DNA from: DATKBT01 sp035546295
Lineage (GTDB): Bacteria > Acidobacteriota > Thermoanaerobaculia > Multivoradales > Multivoraceae
Assembly (NCBI GenBank): GCA_035546295.1
Contig: DATKBT010000149.1
Span: 18,307-82,306 of the forward strand
DNA: 64,000 nucleotides
Direction: 5' to 3'
The notes under the pieces are model-generated. The model had not been told where the DNA came from. It saw nothing but the letters and a program-made list of their open reading frames with translations, and searched no databases. Below, in pieces: positions 32,294 through 41,932 of the stretch; the first letter of the stretch is position 1, and every line of letters starts with the position of its first letter. The position numbers and the translations under genes are program-made.

Positions 32294-35200
32294 ATGGGGC
32301 GCAGGATGCATCGACGTGACGATCCCCGGCGATCGGCGGGAGGCCGACCTCGCCACCGAGCTGCTCGGTCGAGCGCTGGAGCTCCGGAAGCGGAGCGCGA
32401 GGAGTTCGTGCGTCGCGAGTGCGCGGGCGACTCTGGGCTCCACGAGCGGGTCGCCCGGCTGTTGCACGACGCGATGGCCTACGATCCCTTGTTCGACGAC
32501 GGCATCCTGGGAGGCGAGCTGGTCCGCGAGCTGGCGGCGAGTGAGCCGCGGGAGCTCGGCCCGGGGAGCGTCCTGGGACGCTACGAAATCGTCGATCGCA
32601 TCGGCTCGGGGGGCATGGGCGTGGTCTTTCGCGCTCGGGACCCGCAGCTCGACCGGCCGGTGGCGCTCAAGGTCCTCTCGGCCTCGTTGCACGCCAACGC
32701 CGAACGCTTCACACGGGAGGCCAGGGCGGCGTCCGCGCTCAACCATCCCCACATCGCGACCGTCTACGAGCTCGGGGAGGACGACGGCCGAGCTTTCATC
32801 GCGATGGAGCTGGTCGACGGGCCGAGCCTCCACGCACGGGCACGTCAGGGCCCCATTCCGCTCGAGGAGGTCATCCGGATCGGGGCCCAGGTGGCGGATG
32901 CGCTGGCGGCCGCGCACGTCCGGGGGATCGTGCACCGGGACCTCAAGCCGGGCAACGTCGTGCTGTGCCCGGAGCGGGGAGTCAAGCTGGTCGACTTCGG
33001 TCTCGCCAAGCGCGCGACCGGGGGCGGCGCGGCCGATCGGTCGGGGGGGCCGTTGACCTCGGCCGGGATGGTGCTGGGGACCGTCACCTATATGTCGCCC
33101 GAACAGGCGGGCGGGCTGGCGATCGACTTCCGCAGCGACCACTTCTCGCTCGGGACGATGCTCTACGAGCTGGTGACCGGGCACCATCCCTTCCGCGGCG
33201 TAAGCCACGTGGAGACTCTCGCCGCCATCCTCCGCGACACCCCGCAGGCGCTGCGGGAGCTGGCGCCGCGGGCTCCGCACTGGCTCGAGCGGGTGATCCA
33301 CCGCTGTCTTGCCAAGGATCCGCAGGCGCGCTTCGCCACCACCGCCGAGCTGGCGCGGGCGCTCGCTCAGCGGGGGGTGGTGGCGGGCTCCGTGCCCGCC
33401 AGCGGATCCCCGCGCGAGTGCAGGGGTTGCGAGCGCACGATCGGCGCCGAGCATCGCTTCTGCCCCTACTGCGGCTTCCCGCAGGGCGCGGTGTGCGGCG
33501 CCTGCGGTCAACGACTCGAGGCCGGCGCCGCCTTCTGCTCGGGCTGCGGCGCGGAGGTCGACGTCCGTGTCGAGGAGGCGACGACGGCGTCGCGGGGGCC
33601 GAAGAGCGAAGCCTCCCGGGCCTCGCGCTCGCTGTCGGGGGAGCGCCGGCTGGCGTCGGTCGTGGCCTCGCGGCTGGACGGGTACTCGACCCTGGCCGAC
33701 GAGCTCGACCCGGAGCGGCGGCGCGAGCTGCTCAGGGGGTTCGAGGCCGAGGCGCGCGCGATCGCCGACGAGGAGAGCGGTCTGCTCCTGCGTTTCGAGG
33801 GAGGCGAGCTGCTGATGGTCTTCGGCCTCGCCGGTGCGCGCGAGGACGATGCGCAAAGAGCGATCCGGGCGGCGGAGCGCCTGCACCGCGCCCTCGGGCG
33901 AAGCCGGCAATGCGGCCGCGCCAGGACCGCCTCCGCGGCGTCGAGGGCCGAGCTGAGGCTGTGCACCGGGATCTACAGCGGGATGGTGATCAGCGAGCCG
34001 GCGGATCGGGGCGAGCTCCAGGTCACGGGTCCCGCGGTGCAGGCCGCCGAGCACCTCGCCCGCCGAGCGACCGCCGGCGAGCTGCGGGTCAGCTCGGAGA
34101 CGCGGCGCCTCAGCGAAGGCTCGGGGTTCCGGAGCATCGGGCTCACGGGCGCCCGCAGATCGGGTGAGAGCTCGGGTCTCTCGGCCTTCGCCGGTCGCAG
34201 GCGCGAGCTCGCGACGCTGCTCGAGGCAGCCAGCGCGCTGGGGCGCGGGGAGGGGCGGTTCGTCGAGGTGATCGGCGAGGCCGGGTCGGGGAAGACCCGG
34301 CTGCTGCACGAGCTCCGGCGCGAGGGCGACTGGAGCGGCTGCAAGCTGGTGGAAGCGCGTTGCCAGTCGTACGGCGCCGCCTCGCCCTACCTTCCGTTGG
34401 TCGAGGTGCTGCGCAGGCTGATGGACCTCGACGACGAGGCTTCGCAGGAGCAGCAGATGGAGGCGGTCAAGGAGGCGGTCGCCGACTTCGGCGCCGACCT
34501 GGAGCCCTACGTGCCGCTCTACGTCCATCTGCTGTCGCCCTCCGAGAACGACGACGGGCTGCCGCGGTACCTGGATCGCAAGCACCTGAGACACACGCTG
34601 CAGGCCGCGCTCGTCGGGCTGGTGACCCTGGCCGCCTCCCGGCGTCCCACGATGATCCTGCTCGAGGACTGGCACTGGGTCGACGAGGCGTCGCACGAGG
34701 TGGTTCGTCAGCTCGCCGAGCTCACCTCGTCCCATGCGCTGACCGTCGTCGTCACCCGCCGGCCCGACGCTCCGCTCTCGTGGCCGCCGCTCGCCTCTCC
34801 TTCGACGATCTCGCTCTCGCCGATCGACCTGGAGTGCGCCGAGCAGATCGTGCGCTCGGTCCTCGGCAACGCCGCCCTCGATCGCGAGATCGCGGTCGCC
34901 CTGCACCAGCGCTCCGGCGGCAACCCCTTCTTCCTCGAGGAGCTGTGCCGTTCGTTGAAGGAGGAGCGACGGCTCGAGGAGAGCGGCGGCCGAATGAGGT
35001 TGCGCGGCGCCATCGAGTCGCTCGAGCTGCCGGCGACCGTCCATGCTCTGCTGCGCGCGCGCCTCGACCGGGTGACGGGCGTCGCGCGCGACGTGCTCCG
35101 CCGGGCGGCCGTGATCGGTCGTGAGTTCGGCGCCGACGTGCTCGCGGCGACGCTCGGCGAGGTCGATCTCGACGCGGCGCTCGGGGTCCTGCGCGCGCGA

Positions 35201-37264
35201 GGCCTGATCCGACAGCTGCGGATCTTCCCGTACCCCGAGTACACCTTCCAGCACATCCTGGTGCAGGAGGCCGCCTACGAGAGCCTGCTGCGGCACCAGC
35301 GGGTCAGCCTGCACGGCCAGGTGGGGCGGGCGATCGAGCGGGTGCACGCCGGGCGGCTCGAGGAGCATCTCGAGCGACTCGCGCACCACTTCGCCCAGGC
35401 CGAATCGTGGTCGAAGGCCGTGCACTACGGGCGCCGCGCCGCGCGCCGCGCTGGCGATCTCAGTCACTTCGCCGAGGCGATGTCGATGATCGACCGATCG
35501 CTCGAGTGGCTGGAGTGGTGCCCGGAGGGGGACGAGTCGCGCAGCGAGCGGATCGGCCTGCTGCTCGACAAGGAGCGGCTGTGCGAGACCCTCGGGTGGC
35601 GCGACGAGCAGGTCCGTCTGATCGAGGAGCTGCTCGCGATCCTGGTGCCGCGGGGGGACTCGGCGGAGCTGGTCGACGTGCTGATCCGCAAGGGAGAGCT
35701 GGAGGCGCAGCTCGCCAAGTACCAGAGCGGCGCCACCGTCCTGCTCGAGGCGCGCGACACCAGCCGCCGACTGGGTGACCTGCTCAGGGAGCGCAACTCC
35801 CTGCGCGGGCTCTCGTTCCTGCGCTGGCACGAGCAGCGCCTCGAGGAAGTGGTCGAGCTGCTGCGCGAGGCTCTGGAGCTCGATCGCCGGCTCGGGGACC
35901 AGCGGGCGGAGGTGCAGGAGCTGGCCAACATCGGGACGACGCTGCGCCGGCTGAACAGGCCCCGGGAGGCGTTGACCGTTCTGCACGAGGCGCAGGAGCT
36001 CAACCAGGAGGTCAAGGACGCGCTGCGCGAGACCAACATCCTCTACATGCTGAGCTGGGTCTATCGCTCCCTGGGAGACGACGAGCGGGCGCGCGAGTGC
36101 CTGATTCCGGAGGAGGGTCCGGGCGACGAGAGCGCGATCGAGCGCCCGTACCAGATGATCGCGCTGGCCAGCCTGGCCCTCGAGCACGGCCAGGTCGACG
36201 AGTCCCTCGAGTTCCTGCGTCAGAGCATCGAGAGCTGCCGAGCATCGCGCTACCGCGCCGGGCTCGCGCATTCGTTGCGCTCGCTCGCCGAGACCTTGAT
36301 CCGGCTGGGACGCTCTCAGGAGGCGCTCGAGGCCGGCCTCGAAGGGGCCGAGCTCTTCGCCCAGCTCGGCGAGAGCTCCAACGAGCTTCGACTGCGGGCG
36401 ATGTGCGCACCGCTGCTCGACAGCCAGGGCCGATCGGAGGCGCTCCAGTCGTGGCAGCGGGTGATGGAGCTGAGTGCGACGATCGGCAGGCCCGACCTCG
36501 AGATCGAGGGGCTCCTCGGATGCGCCCGCAACCTGCCGGCGCGCGACGAGCTCGACGCCGCCCGGGAGCTCCTGTTGCGCGCGCTCTCGCTCTGCGAGCT
36601 CGATCCCGGCGCGCAGGCCGCGAACGCGGGCGAGCAGCCCTCCGTGAGCGCGCGGGCGGAGGGTGAGCGCGTCGGCGGAGAGCGCCCATGGCAGGAGGCC
36701 CGCAGCCCGGGCTCGAGGGACGCCGGCGCGCTACGGGGGGAGGTGCTCAACAACCTCGGCATCGTCGAATGGCGCCTCGGGAGCTACGAGAACGCGCTCG
36801 ACCGCTATCGGCAGGCTCTGGAGCACTTCCAGAGCCGCGGCGATCACGCGCACGAGGGGCTGATGCTCAACAGCATCGGGGCGACCCTGCGACAGCTCGG
36901 ACGGCCGGAGGAGGCCGCCGCCATCCTGCTGCGGGCCGAATCGGTGCATCGCGAGAGCGGCGAGGAGCTGCTGCGTGGCCACGCGAGCGCTCTGCTGGGC
37001 GACATCGAGCGCGACGCCGGCAGGCTCGAAGAGGCGCATCGCTGGTACGAACAGTCGCTCGACATCCGCCGTGCGATCGGCGATCTAGGGGGAGAGGCCT
37101 GGATGCACCTGCGCCTCGCCGAGGTCGCCGCCGGTCTCGGCTCGCGGGAACGGGCGGCGGCGAGCCTGTCGAGCGCCGCGGCCCTCGGTCTGAGGCTCGA
37201 AGATGAGAGAATCGGCGCGGAGTGTTCCCGGCTCGAGAGGGCGGTAGGAGAAAGCGATGCCTAG
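32294..37264 (+). CDS. Ser/Thr kinase, zinc ribbon, cyclase-like, AAA ATPase and TPR regulator
   Basis: The uninterrupted frame gives 1,656 residues. Order: kinase (GSGGMGVVFRARD, VALKVL, HRDLKPGN, DFGLAK, about residues 90-350); a double zinc ribbon (CRGC...CPYCG, CGAC...CSGCG, about 375-420); a nucleotide-cyclase-like domain (GERRLASVVASRLDGYS...) whose metal Asp residues seem lost; an AAA/STAND ATPase (GEAGSGKTRLL, MILLEDWHWVDEASH); then many TPR repeats to the end. The start is doubtful: the canonical kinase N-terminus ALELPEAEREEFVRREC is only obtained by moving between frames near 32384, implying a one-base deletion. The better start would be the GTG at 32316. Partner and signal are unknown. 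It overlaps the next gene by eight bases. Confidence 0.85.
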   Translation: MGRRMHRRDDPRRSAGGRPRHRAARSSAGAPEAEREEFVRRECAGDSGLHERVARLLHDAMAYDPLFDDGILGGELVRELAASEPRELGPGSVLGRYEIVDRIGSGGMGVVFRARDPQLDRPVALKVLSASLHANAERFTREARAASALNHPHIATVYELGEDDGRAFIAMELVDGPSLHARARQGPIPLEEVIRIGAQVADALAAAHVRGIVHRDLKPGNVVLCPERGVKLVDFGLAKRATGGGAADRSGGPLTSAGMVLGTVTYMSPEQAGGLAIDFRSDHFSLGTMLYELVTGHHPFRGVSHVETLAAILRDTPQALRELAPRAPHWLERVIHRCLAKDPQARFATTAELARALAQRGVVAGSVPASGSPRECRGCERTIGAEHRFCPYCGFPQGAVCGACGQRLEAGAAFCSGCGAEVDVRVEEATTASRGPKSEASRASRSLSGERRLASVVASRLDGYSTLADELDPERRRELLRGFEAEARAIADEESGLLLRFEGGELLMVFGLAGAREDDAQRAIRAAERLHRALGRSRQCGRARTASAASRAELRLCTGIYSGMVISEPADRGELQVTGPAVQAAEHLARRATAGELRVSSETRRLSEGSGFRSIGLTGARRSGESSGLSAFAGRRRELATLLEAASALGRGEGRFVEVIGEAGSGKTRLLHELRREGDWSGCKLVEARCQSYGAASPYLPLVEVLRRLMDLDDEASQEQQMEAVKEAVADFGADLEPYVPLYVHLLSPSENDDGLPRYLDRKHLRHTLQAALVGLVTLAASRRPTMILLEDWHWVDEASHEVVRQLAELTSSHALTVVVTRRPDAPLSWPPLASPSTISLSPIDLECAEQIVRSVLGNAALDREIAVALHQRSGGNPFFLEELCRSLKEERRLEESGGRMRLRGAIESLELPATVHALLRARLDRVTGVARDVLRRAAVIGREFGADVLAATLGEVDLDAALGVLRARGLIRQLRIFPYPEYTFQHILVQEAAYESLLRHQRVSLHGQVGRAIERVHAGRLEEHLERLAHHFAQAESWSKAVHYGRRAARRAGDLSHFAEAMSMIDRSLEWLEWCPEGDESRSERIGLLLDKERLCETLGWRDEQVRLIEELLAILVPRGDSAELVDVLIRKGELEAQLAKYQSGATVLLEARDTSRRLGDLLRERNSLRGLSFLRWHEQRLEEVVELLREALELDRRLGDQRAEVQELANIGTTLRRLNRPREALTVLHEAQELNQEVKDALRETNILYMLSWVYRSLGDDERARECLIPEEGPGDESAIERPYQMIALASLALEHGQVDESLEFLRQSIESCRASRYRAGLAHSLRSLAETLIRLGRSQEALEAGLEGAELFAQLGESSNELRLRAMCAPLLDSQGRSEALQSWQRVMELSATIGRPDLEIEGLLGCARNLPARDELDAARELLLRALSLCELDPGAQAANAGEQPSVSARAEGERVGGERPWQEARSPGSRDAGALRGEVLNNLGIVEWRLGSYENALDRYRQALEHFQSRGDHAHEGLMLNSIGATLRQLGRPEEAAAILLRAESVHRESGEELLRGHASALLGDIERDAGRLEEAHRWYEQSLDIRRAIGDLGGEAWMHLRLAEVAAGLGSRERAAASLSSAAALGLRLEDERIGAECSRLERAVGESDA

Positions 37265-37523
37265 ATACCTGATCGAACGTGACGTCGGTCGACTGACTCG
37301 CCAGGAGCTCGATGACGCGGCGGCCCGATCGATCGCTGTGCTCGGCGAGATGTCGGGGATCACCTGGATCAAGAGCCACGTCTCCGCCGCCGACGGCAAG
37401 ATCTTCTGCGAGTACGAGGCCGCCGACGAGGAGAAGATCCTCGAGCACGCCCGGCGTGCGGGTCTGCCCGCCAACAGGATCACCACGATCGAGCTGAGCA
37501 TCAGCCCCGACATGTTCCAGTAG
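37257..37523 (+). CDS. DUF4242 small protein
   Basis: This 88-residue protein starts MPRYLIERDVG and has WIKSHVSAADGKIFCEYEAADEEKILEHARRAGLPANRITTI, matching DUF4242 (a ferredoxin-like fold; a Streptomyces member binds nickel). The ATG overlaps the kinase stop by eight bases, so it is co-translated with the regulator. A role as ligand-binding partner of the kinase is an inference from coupling. Confidence 0.78.
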   Translation: MPRYLIERDVGRLTRQELDDAAARSIAVLGEMSGITWIKSHVSAADGKIFCEYEAADEEKILEHARRAGLPANRITTIELSISPDMFQ

Positions 37524-37610
37524 GGAAAAGGGGCGGAGCGCTCGCTCTGGCGCTTCGGCGTCGCTGCCCGCCACGGGTGCAGCGGCGTGGACACGACGGG
37601 CTGGGTGAAG

Positions 37611-37633
37611 GGAGGCGCCTCTGGTGCGCCTCC
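37611..37633. terminator. GC-rich hairpin between convergent genes
   Basis: GGAGGCGC-CTCTGGT-GCGCCTCC forms an 8-bp perfect stem in the short space between the DUF4242 gene and the converging peptidase gene. No T-run follows on either strand, so it is a candidate bidirectional terminator only. Confidence 0.45.
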
Positions 37634-37653
37634 GTTGCTCCAGCCGAGCCCCG

Positions 37654-40281
37654 CTAGCTCGCGCCGCGGTAGATCGAGTTGAACAGCAGCTTGAAGGTGC
37701 CATGGGGCTGCCCGCGGTGCTGGCTGCGCAGGCCGAGCAGGATCACGCGGCCCTCCTCCACTTCGGCTTCGACCACCGCGGCGTTGCCTTCGAGCACGCT
37801 GCCTCCGAGCATCCAGCCGGAGAGCAGCAGGTCCTCCTCGGCCCAGCGTGCGGCGACGCTGATCGCCTCCGGGGGCTCGGGCTCGATGCCGCGCTGTCGC
37901 TCGGAGCGACTCGCCCGGCGCCCGATCTCGAACGCGGGGCTGCGCGCGAAGAAGGCGGCCGCGTCGGGCTGCACGCCCCAGGCGAGCGGGTGCGAGGTGT
38001 CGACTGCGAGGCGCAGGATGGTGCCGGGGACGAAAAAGCTGTCGCTCGAGCGCCTCTCGGTGACGTTGCGAATCTCGAGATCGAGGAGGGTGAGCGGCAG
38101 CTCGCTGGCCGAGTCCAGCGCCACCAGGGTGCCGCCCGAGTCGACGAACTCGAGGAGGTGGAAGAGGCCGCGCGAGGTCATGCCGCCGGCGTAGGGCGCG
38201 GGCATCAGGTCGGCGTCGAGGCCGCGGTGCATGCTGGCGAGGCTGGCGTCGGGGAGCAGGATCACGTCGAAACGCTCGGCGAGCTCGCCCGCCCGCACGT
38301 CCGCATCGTGCACGCGTTCGTAGCGGAACTCGAACTGCTCGAGCACCCAGCGGGTCCAGCCTTCGTCGATGTTGCCCCCCCAGGCGTGGTAGACGCCGAG
38401 CCGAGGAGTGCGCAGCTCGACGATCTCCCCCGCGGGCCGCGCGCGCAGCGCGATGCGTTCGACCCCCAGCGCGCCGGTGTGGCGGTCGAGCTCCCGACCG
38501 GCGGCCTCGTCGTTCTCGATCAGGAAGGAGCCGGCCGGCCAGTCCTGGCGGGCGGCCGAGAGCGGCGCGGCGAGCCGCGACACCGGGATTCCGGCCGCCA
38601 GCAGCCGATTGACGACGGTGAAGGCGTCGTTGGCGCGCGGGTCGAGCGCCCAGCCCCAGCGCCCGCCGCCGTGGGTCTCGGCTGCGGGGACCGCCGCCCA
38701 CTCCACCGGCTCGGTGCGCACGTCGACCGCGACTTCGTGGCGAACGACCTCGACGCCCATCTGGAGCGGCAGAGTCCAGCCGGTGATGTCGTAGGGAAGC
38801 TCGGGGGGCCCGCCCGGGTAGAGCCGGCGGTCCGGGTAGACCTGCGGGTTCAGCAGATCGGTGACGTACGGCCGGAAGGCCTGTGCGCCGCGCACCAGGT
38901 AGCTGCCGGCGGCGTACTCCCGGCGATCCTCTCCCTCGCCCACCGAGAAGGCCGACGCCGCGCGGTCGACCTCGACGCCCCCCCAGCGCAGGACGTCGAC
39001 CAGGCGTGCCGCGGTGCCGTCGTCCCACTGCCCGGCGGGGATCACGTAGGTCTCGCCGGCGCCCCGTTCGATCGCGTCGCGGCCCATTCGATAGATGTCG
39101 TAGAGCCACTCCTCCCGCCGCTTCGCCCCGATGTCGAGCACCGCCATCGAGCCGGTGATCATGTATTCGCAGCTGTTGCGGAAGTGCCACTCGCCGCCCT
39201 CGAAGGGGTTGGGATAGAAGGTGCTCGGATCACTCGTCGAGACGCCGGTCGAGCCGAAGCTGCTGGGGAATTTCTCGGGGTCGTACACCATCGAGGCCGG
39301 CGAGGAATGTCCGGTCTCGGTGAGGATGCCCACCATGTTGTGGAAGTAGGGCGCGGTGCGCATGCCACCGTTCCACCAGGTGTCGAAGTTGACCCGCGAA
39401 AGGGCGCCGGACTTGCTCTCCTGATCGAAGCGGCGTCCCATCGCCTCGCCGACCAGGTTGATCCCGCGCATCACGAGCGCCGGGATGTTGGGGTTCATCG
39501 GGTCCTCGAACGGCGGCAGGAAGATGCGGGCGGGGAAGGGCGCCTCCTGGTGCTGGTTGTAGACGATCTGGGGATACCACTGGTGGTAGAGCAGGCGTCC
39601 GACGTTGCGGCTCTCCGGCTGGTTGAACATGAACCAGTCGCGGTTGTTGTCGTGGCCGACGTACTTCTGGTAGAGCTCCGGCAGCGGTGCCTCTTCGTAG
39701 GGGGTCCCAACGTGCTCTCGGTACCACTCGGCGACCATGGTGGTGCCGTCCGGATTCAGGTTGGGCAGCAGCAGGAAGATCACCTGATCTCGGATCGAGT
39801 GCCACTCGGGCGTCTCCTCGGAGACCGCGAGATGCGCCAGCCACGGAGCCGTCTGGGCGTGGGCGCGCTCGGTCGAGTGGAGCCCGAAGTCGATCCAGAC
39901 GACCGCCTTGCCCTCGCGCGCCAGCGCTCGCGCCTCCTCGTCGGAGAGATCCTGGGCGCGCGCCAGCCGCTCGGCGATTTCTCGCCAGCGCTCGAGCTGA
40001 GCCATGTTCTCCTCGGAGGAGATGATCGACAGGATCTGGGTCCTGCCCTCGGCGGTGGCGCCGATGTCGAACACCTCGATGCGGTTGCTCGCGGCGTCGA
40101 GCGCTCGGAAGTAGCGCTCGATCTCCTCGTAGGTGGCGAGCCGACGCTCCGCGCAGGGAGCGAAGCCGAACGAGGACTCGGGTGTCGGCACCTGGTCGGC
40201 AGCGAGCGCAGCGCCGGCCTGGAGCAGGAGCGCGAGGGCGACGGCCGTCATCGAGCCGGTGAACGAGGCGAGGTTCTTCAT
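37654..40281 (-). CDS. Secreted M14-family zinc carboxypeptidase-like protein
   Basis: This 875-residue protein has a signal peptide (SMTAVALALLLQAGAALA). The M14 domain follows: DFGLHSTERAHAQ supplies the HxxE zinc pair, GHDNNRDWFMFNQPES and YNQHQEAPFPARIFLPP the second His region, and GILTETGH the catalytic Glu. The second half (after about residue 400) is a long extension that ends in RVILLGLRSQHRGQPHGTFKLLFNSIY, like the GATase1-like tail of large bacterial M14 proteins. It probably trims peptides outside the cytoplasm. Its start region lies in a degenerate 20-bp tandem repeat. It is convergent with the DUF4242 gene. Confidence 0.86.
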   Translation of the reverse strand: MKNLASFTGSMTAVALALLLQAGAALAADQVPTPESSFGFAPCAERRLATYEEIERYFRALDAASNRIEVFDIGATAEGRTQILSIISSEENMAQLERWREIAERLARAQDLSDEEARALAREGKAVVWIDFGLHSTERAHAQTAPWLAHLAVSEETPEWHSIRDQVIFLLLPNLNPDGTTMVAEWYREHVGTPYEEAPLPELYQKYVGHDNNRDWFMFNQPESRNVGRLLYHQWYPQIVYNQHQEAPFPARIFLPPFEDPMNPNIPALVMRGINLVGEAMGRRFDQESKSGALSRVNFDTWWNGGMRTAPYFHNMVGILTETGHSSPASMVYDPEKFPSSFGSTGVSTSDPSTFYPNPFEGGEWHFRNSCEYMITGSMAVLDIGAKRREEWLYDIYRMGRDAIERGAGETYVIPAGQWDDGTAARLVDVLRWGGVEVDRAASAFSVGEGEDRREYAAGSYLVRGAQAFRPYVTDLLNPQVYPDRRLYPGGPPELPYDITGWTLPLQMGVEVVRHEVAVDVRTEPVEWAAVPAAETHGGGRWGWALDPRANDAFTVVNRLLAAGIPVSRLAAPLSAARQDWPAGSFLIENDEAAGRELDRHTGALGVERIALRARPAGEIVELRTPRLGVYHAWGGNIDEGWTRWVLEQFEFRYERVHDADVRAGELAERFDVILLPDASLASMHRGLDADLMPAPYAGGMTSRGLFHLLEFVDSGGTLVALDSASELPLTLLDLEIRNVTERRSSDSFFVPGTILRLAVDTSHPLAWGVQPDAAAFFARSPAFEIGRRASRSERQRGIEPEPPEAISVAARWAEEDLLLSGWMLGGSVLEGNAAVVEAEVEEGRVILLGLRSQHRGQPHGTFKLLFNSIYRGAS

Positions 40282-40380
40282 CGGACGGTTCTCCGAGCTT
40301 GACCGGACGTTTCTCCGATGTTGATCGGCCGATCTCCGATCTGATCGGCCGATCTCCGATCCGATCGGCCGGTCTCGACT
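40279..40380. repeat. 20-bp tandem repeat covering the peptidase start region
   Basis: Three clear units (40321-40340, 40341-40360, 40361-40380; TTGATCGGCCGATCTCCGAT type) and two decayed ones run up to the peptidase start codon. On the minus strand most units contain GGAGA, and the last one serves as the ribosome site of the gene. Each unit also holds the palindrome GATCGGCCGATC or a variant. Confidence 0.7.
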
Positions 40381-40432
40381 CCGGCGCGCGCCACGAGACT
40401 GCGCGCTAGAGAGGCATGAGCTGCGCGGCATG

Positions 40433-41818
40433 CTATCGGGCGCTCGTCGAGCCGGCCGCCCAGGCCTCGGCGTGGTCGAGGCTCCTGCGGAAGGGCCGCA
40501 GCCCCGCCCACAGCAGCAGCGCCGAGCCGATGTGGGCCGCAGTGGCGACGATCAGGAGCGAATAGCGAATCGCCATGTCGTCGCCGAACACGAAGTCGGT
40601 GGTCATCGCGACCGCGGTGGGTCCGAGGCCGAGGCCGATCAGGTTGACCACGAATAGGTACAGGGCCGAGGCCTGCCCCCGCATCTCGTTGGGCATCATC
40701 TCCTGGATCGCGGCCGGCGCGCAGCCGAACGGCATCGAGGCGAAGAACACGGTCGGCACCAGGAGGGCGAGCGAAGCCGTCGGGTCGCCGACGATCGGGT
40801 AGAGCAGCCCGGTCGGCGTCCACACCACGGCGGCGATCAGGCCGGCGCGCATCTTGGCATCGCGGAAGCCGCGCTGCGACAGCCAGTCCGCGACCCGACC
40901 GCCGAAGACGATGCCGGCGGTGCCGGCGAGCATGACGATCAGGCCGTAGGCGACCCCCGCCTGACGCGCCGTGTACTCGTGGGTGCGCTGGTAGAAGGCC
41001 GGGATCCAGGCGCTCGATCCGTAGCTCGAGAACGACAGCAGCGCGAAGCCGACGTTGTGGCAGAAGAAGGTCTTCCAGTTGGACCGGATGTAGGCCACGA
41101 CCTCGCGCACCGGCACGTTGACCACGGCCCCCGTCGCCGAACGTCGTGCATCCCGACGGTAGGGCTCCTTGAAGGTCAACAGCAGGAGCGAGAGCGCGAC
41201 GCCAGGAAGTCCGACCATGAAGAAGACCACCTGCCAGGGGCGCGTCGCGCCGACCAGCGGCAGGTCCCACAGCTCCTGCCCCGACGCCATGCCGACGACC
41301 ACGCCTCCCAACAGATAGGCCATGCCGGAGCCGATGTAGATGCCCATCGAGTAGACGCTGATGGCGGTCGCCAGACGCTTGCGCGGAAACGAGTCGGTGA
41401 TCATCGAGTAGGCGGCCGGCGACAGCGCCGCCTCGCCGACGCCGACGCCCATGCGCAGCAGCAGGAACTGCCAGAAGCGCTGGGCCAGACCGCACGCGGC
41501 CGTCATCAGGCTCCACACGATGAGCCCGGCGGCGATGATCCCGCGCCGGCTCTTGGAGTCGGCGAGCCGCCCCAGCGGAATCCCGAAGAAGGTGTAGAAC
41601 ACCGCGAAGCTGAAGCCCATCAGGAGCGACATCTCGGTGTCCGAGATCCCGAGGTCGCGCCGGATCGGGCCGACCAGGAGGGACAGGATCTGACGGTCGA
41701 TGAACGAGAAGACGTAGATGAGCATCAGCACCGCCACCATCCACCAGGCGAGGCCGCTGGCCGGGTAGGGGCGCTCCTGGGTCGACACAGCAGTGCCGTC
41801 GCTGGGCTTCACGCTCAC
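40433..41818 (-). CDS. MFS transporter, spinster-like
   Basis: This 461-residue, 12-helix transporter starts at a GTG preceded by AGGAGG. FIDRQILSLLVGPIRRDLGISDTEMSLLMGF and PLGRLADSKSRRGIIAAGL are typical of the spinster-like MFS branch (loop 2-3 motif GRLADSKSRR). PPAEAM-like motifs are absent. Bacterial members are proposed lipid or organic-anion exporters, but the substrate cannot be read. It lies head to head with the DUF6768-like gene. Confidence 0.85.
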   Translation of the reverse strand: MSVKPSDGTAVSTQERPYPASGLAWWMVAVLMLIYVFSFIDRQILSLLVGPIRRDLGISDTEMSLLMGFSFAVFYTFFGIPLGRLADSKSRRGIIAAGLIVWSLMTAACGLAQRFWQFLLLRMGVGVGEAALSPAAYSMITDSFPRKRLATAISVYSMGIYIGSGMAYLLGGVVVGMASGQELWDLPLVGATRPWQVVFFMVGLPGVALSLLLLTFKEPYRRDARRSATGAVVNVPVREVVAYIRSNWKTFFCHNVGFALLSFSSYGSSAWIPAFYQRTHEYTARQAGVAYGLIVMLAGTAGIVFGGRVADWLSQRGFRDAKMRAGLIAAVVWTPTGLLYPIVGDPTASLALLVPTVFFASMPFGCAPAAIQEMMPNEMRGQASALYLFVVNLIGLGLGPTAVAMTTDFVFGDDMAIRYSLLIVATAAHIGSALLLWAGLRPFRRSLDHAEAWAAGSTSAR

Positions 41819-41932
41819 GCTGATCCTCCTGCGGAGCTGCGGTCTGAAGGGTGCGCCAGCATAGCAGCGGCGCGCTCGACGGTTCGCGGTGGGAGGGGCG
41901 GGCGTCTCGAAGCCGACCCCTCGCTCCACGAG

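Noticed and set aside
32057..36271. Very long minus-strand open frame opposite the kinase gene
   Set aside because: It is antisense to well-supported kinase, ATPase and TPR sequence, has no recognisable domain, and is a usual by-product of high GC.
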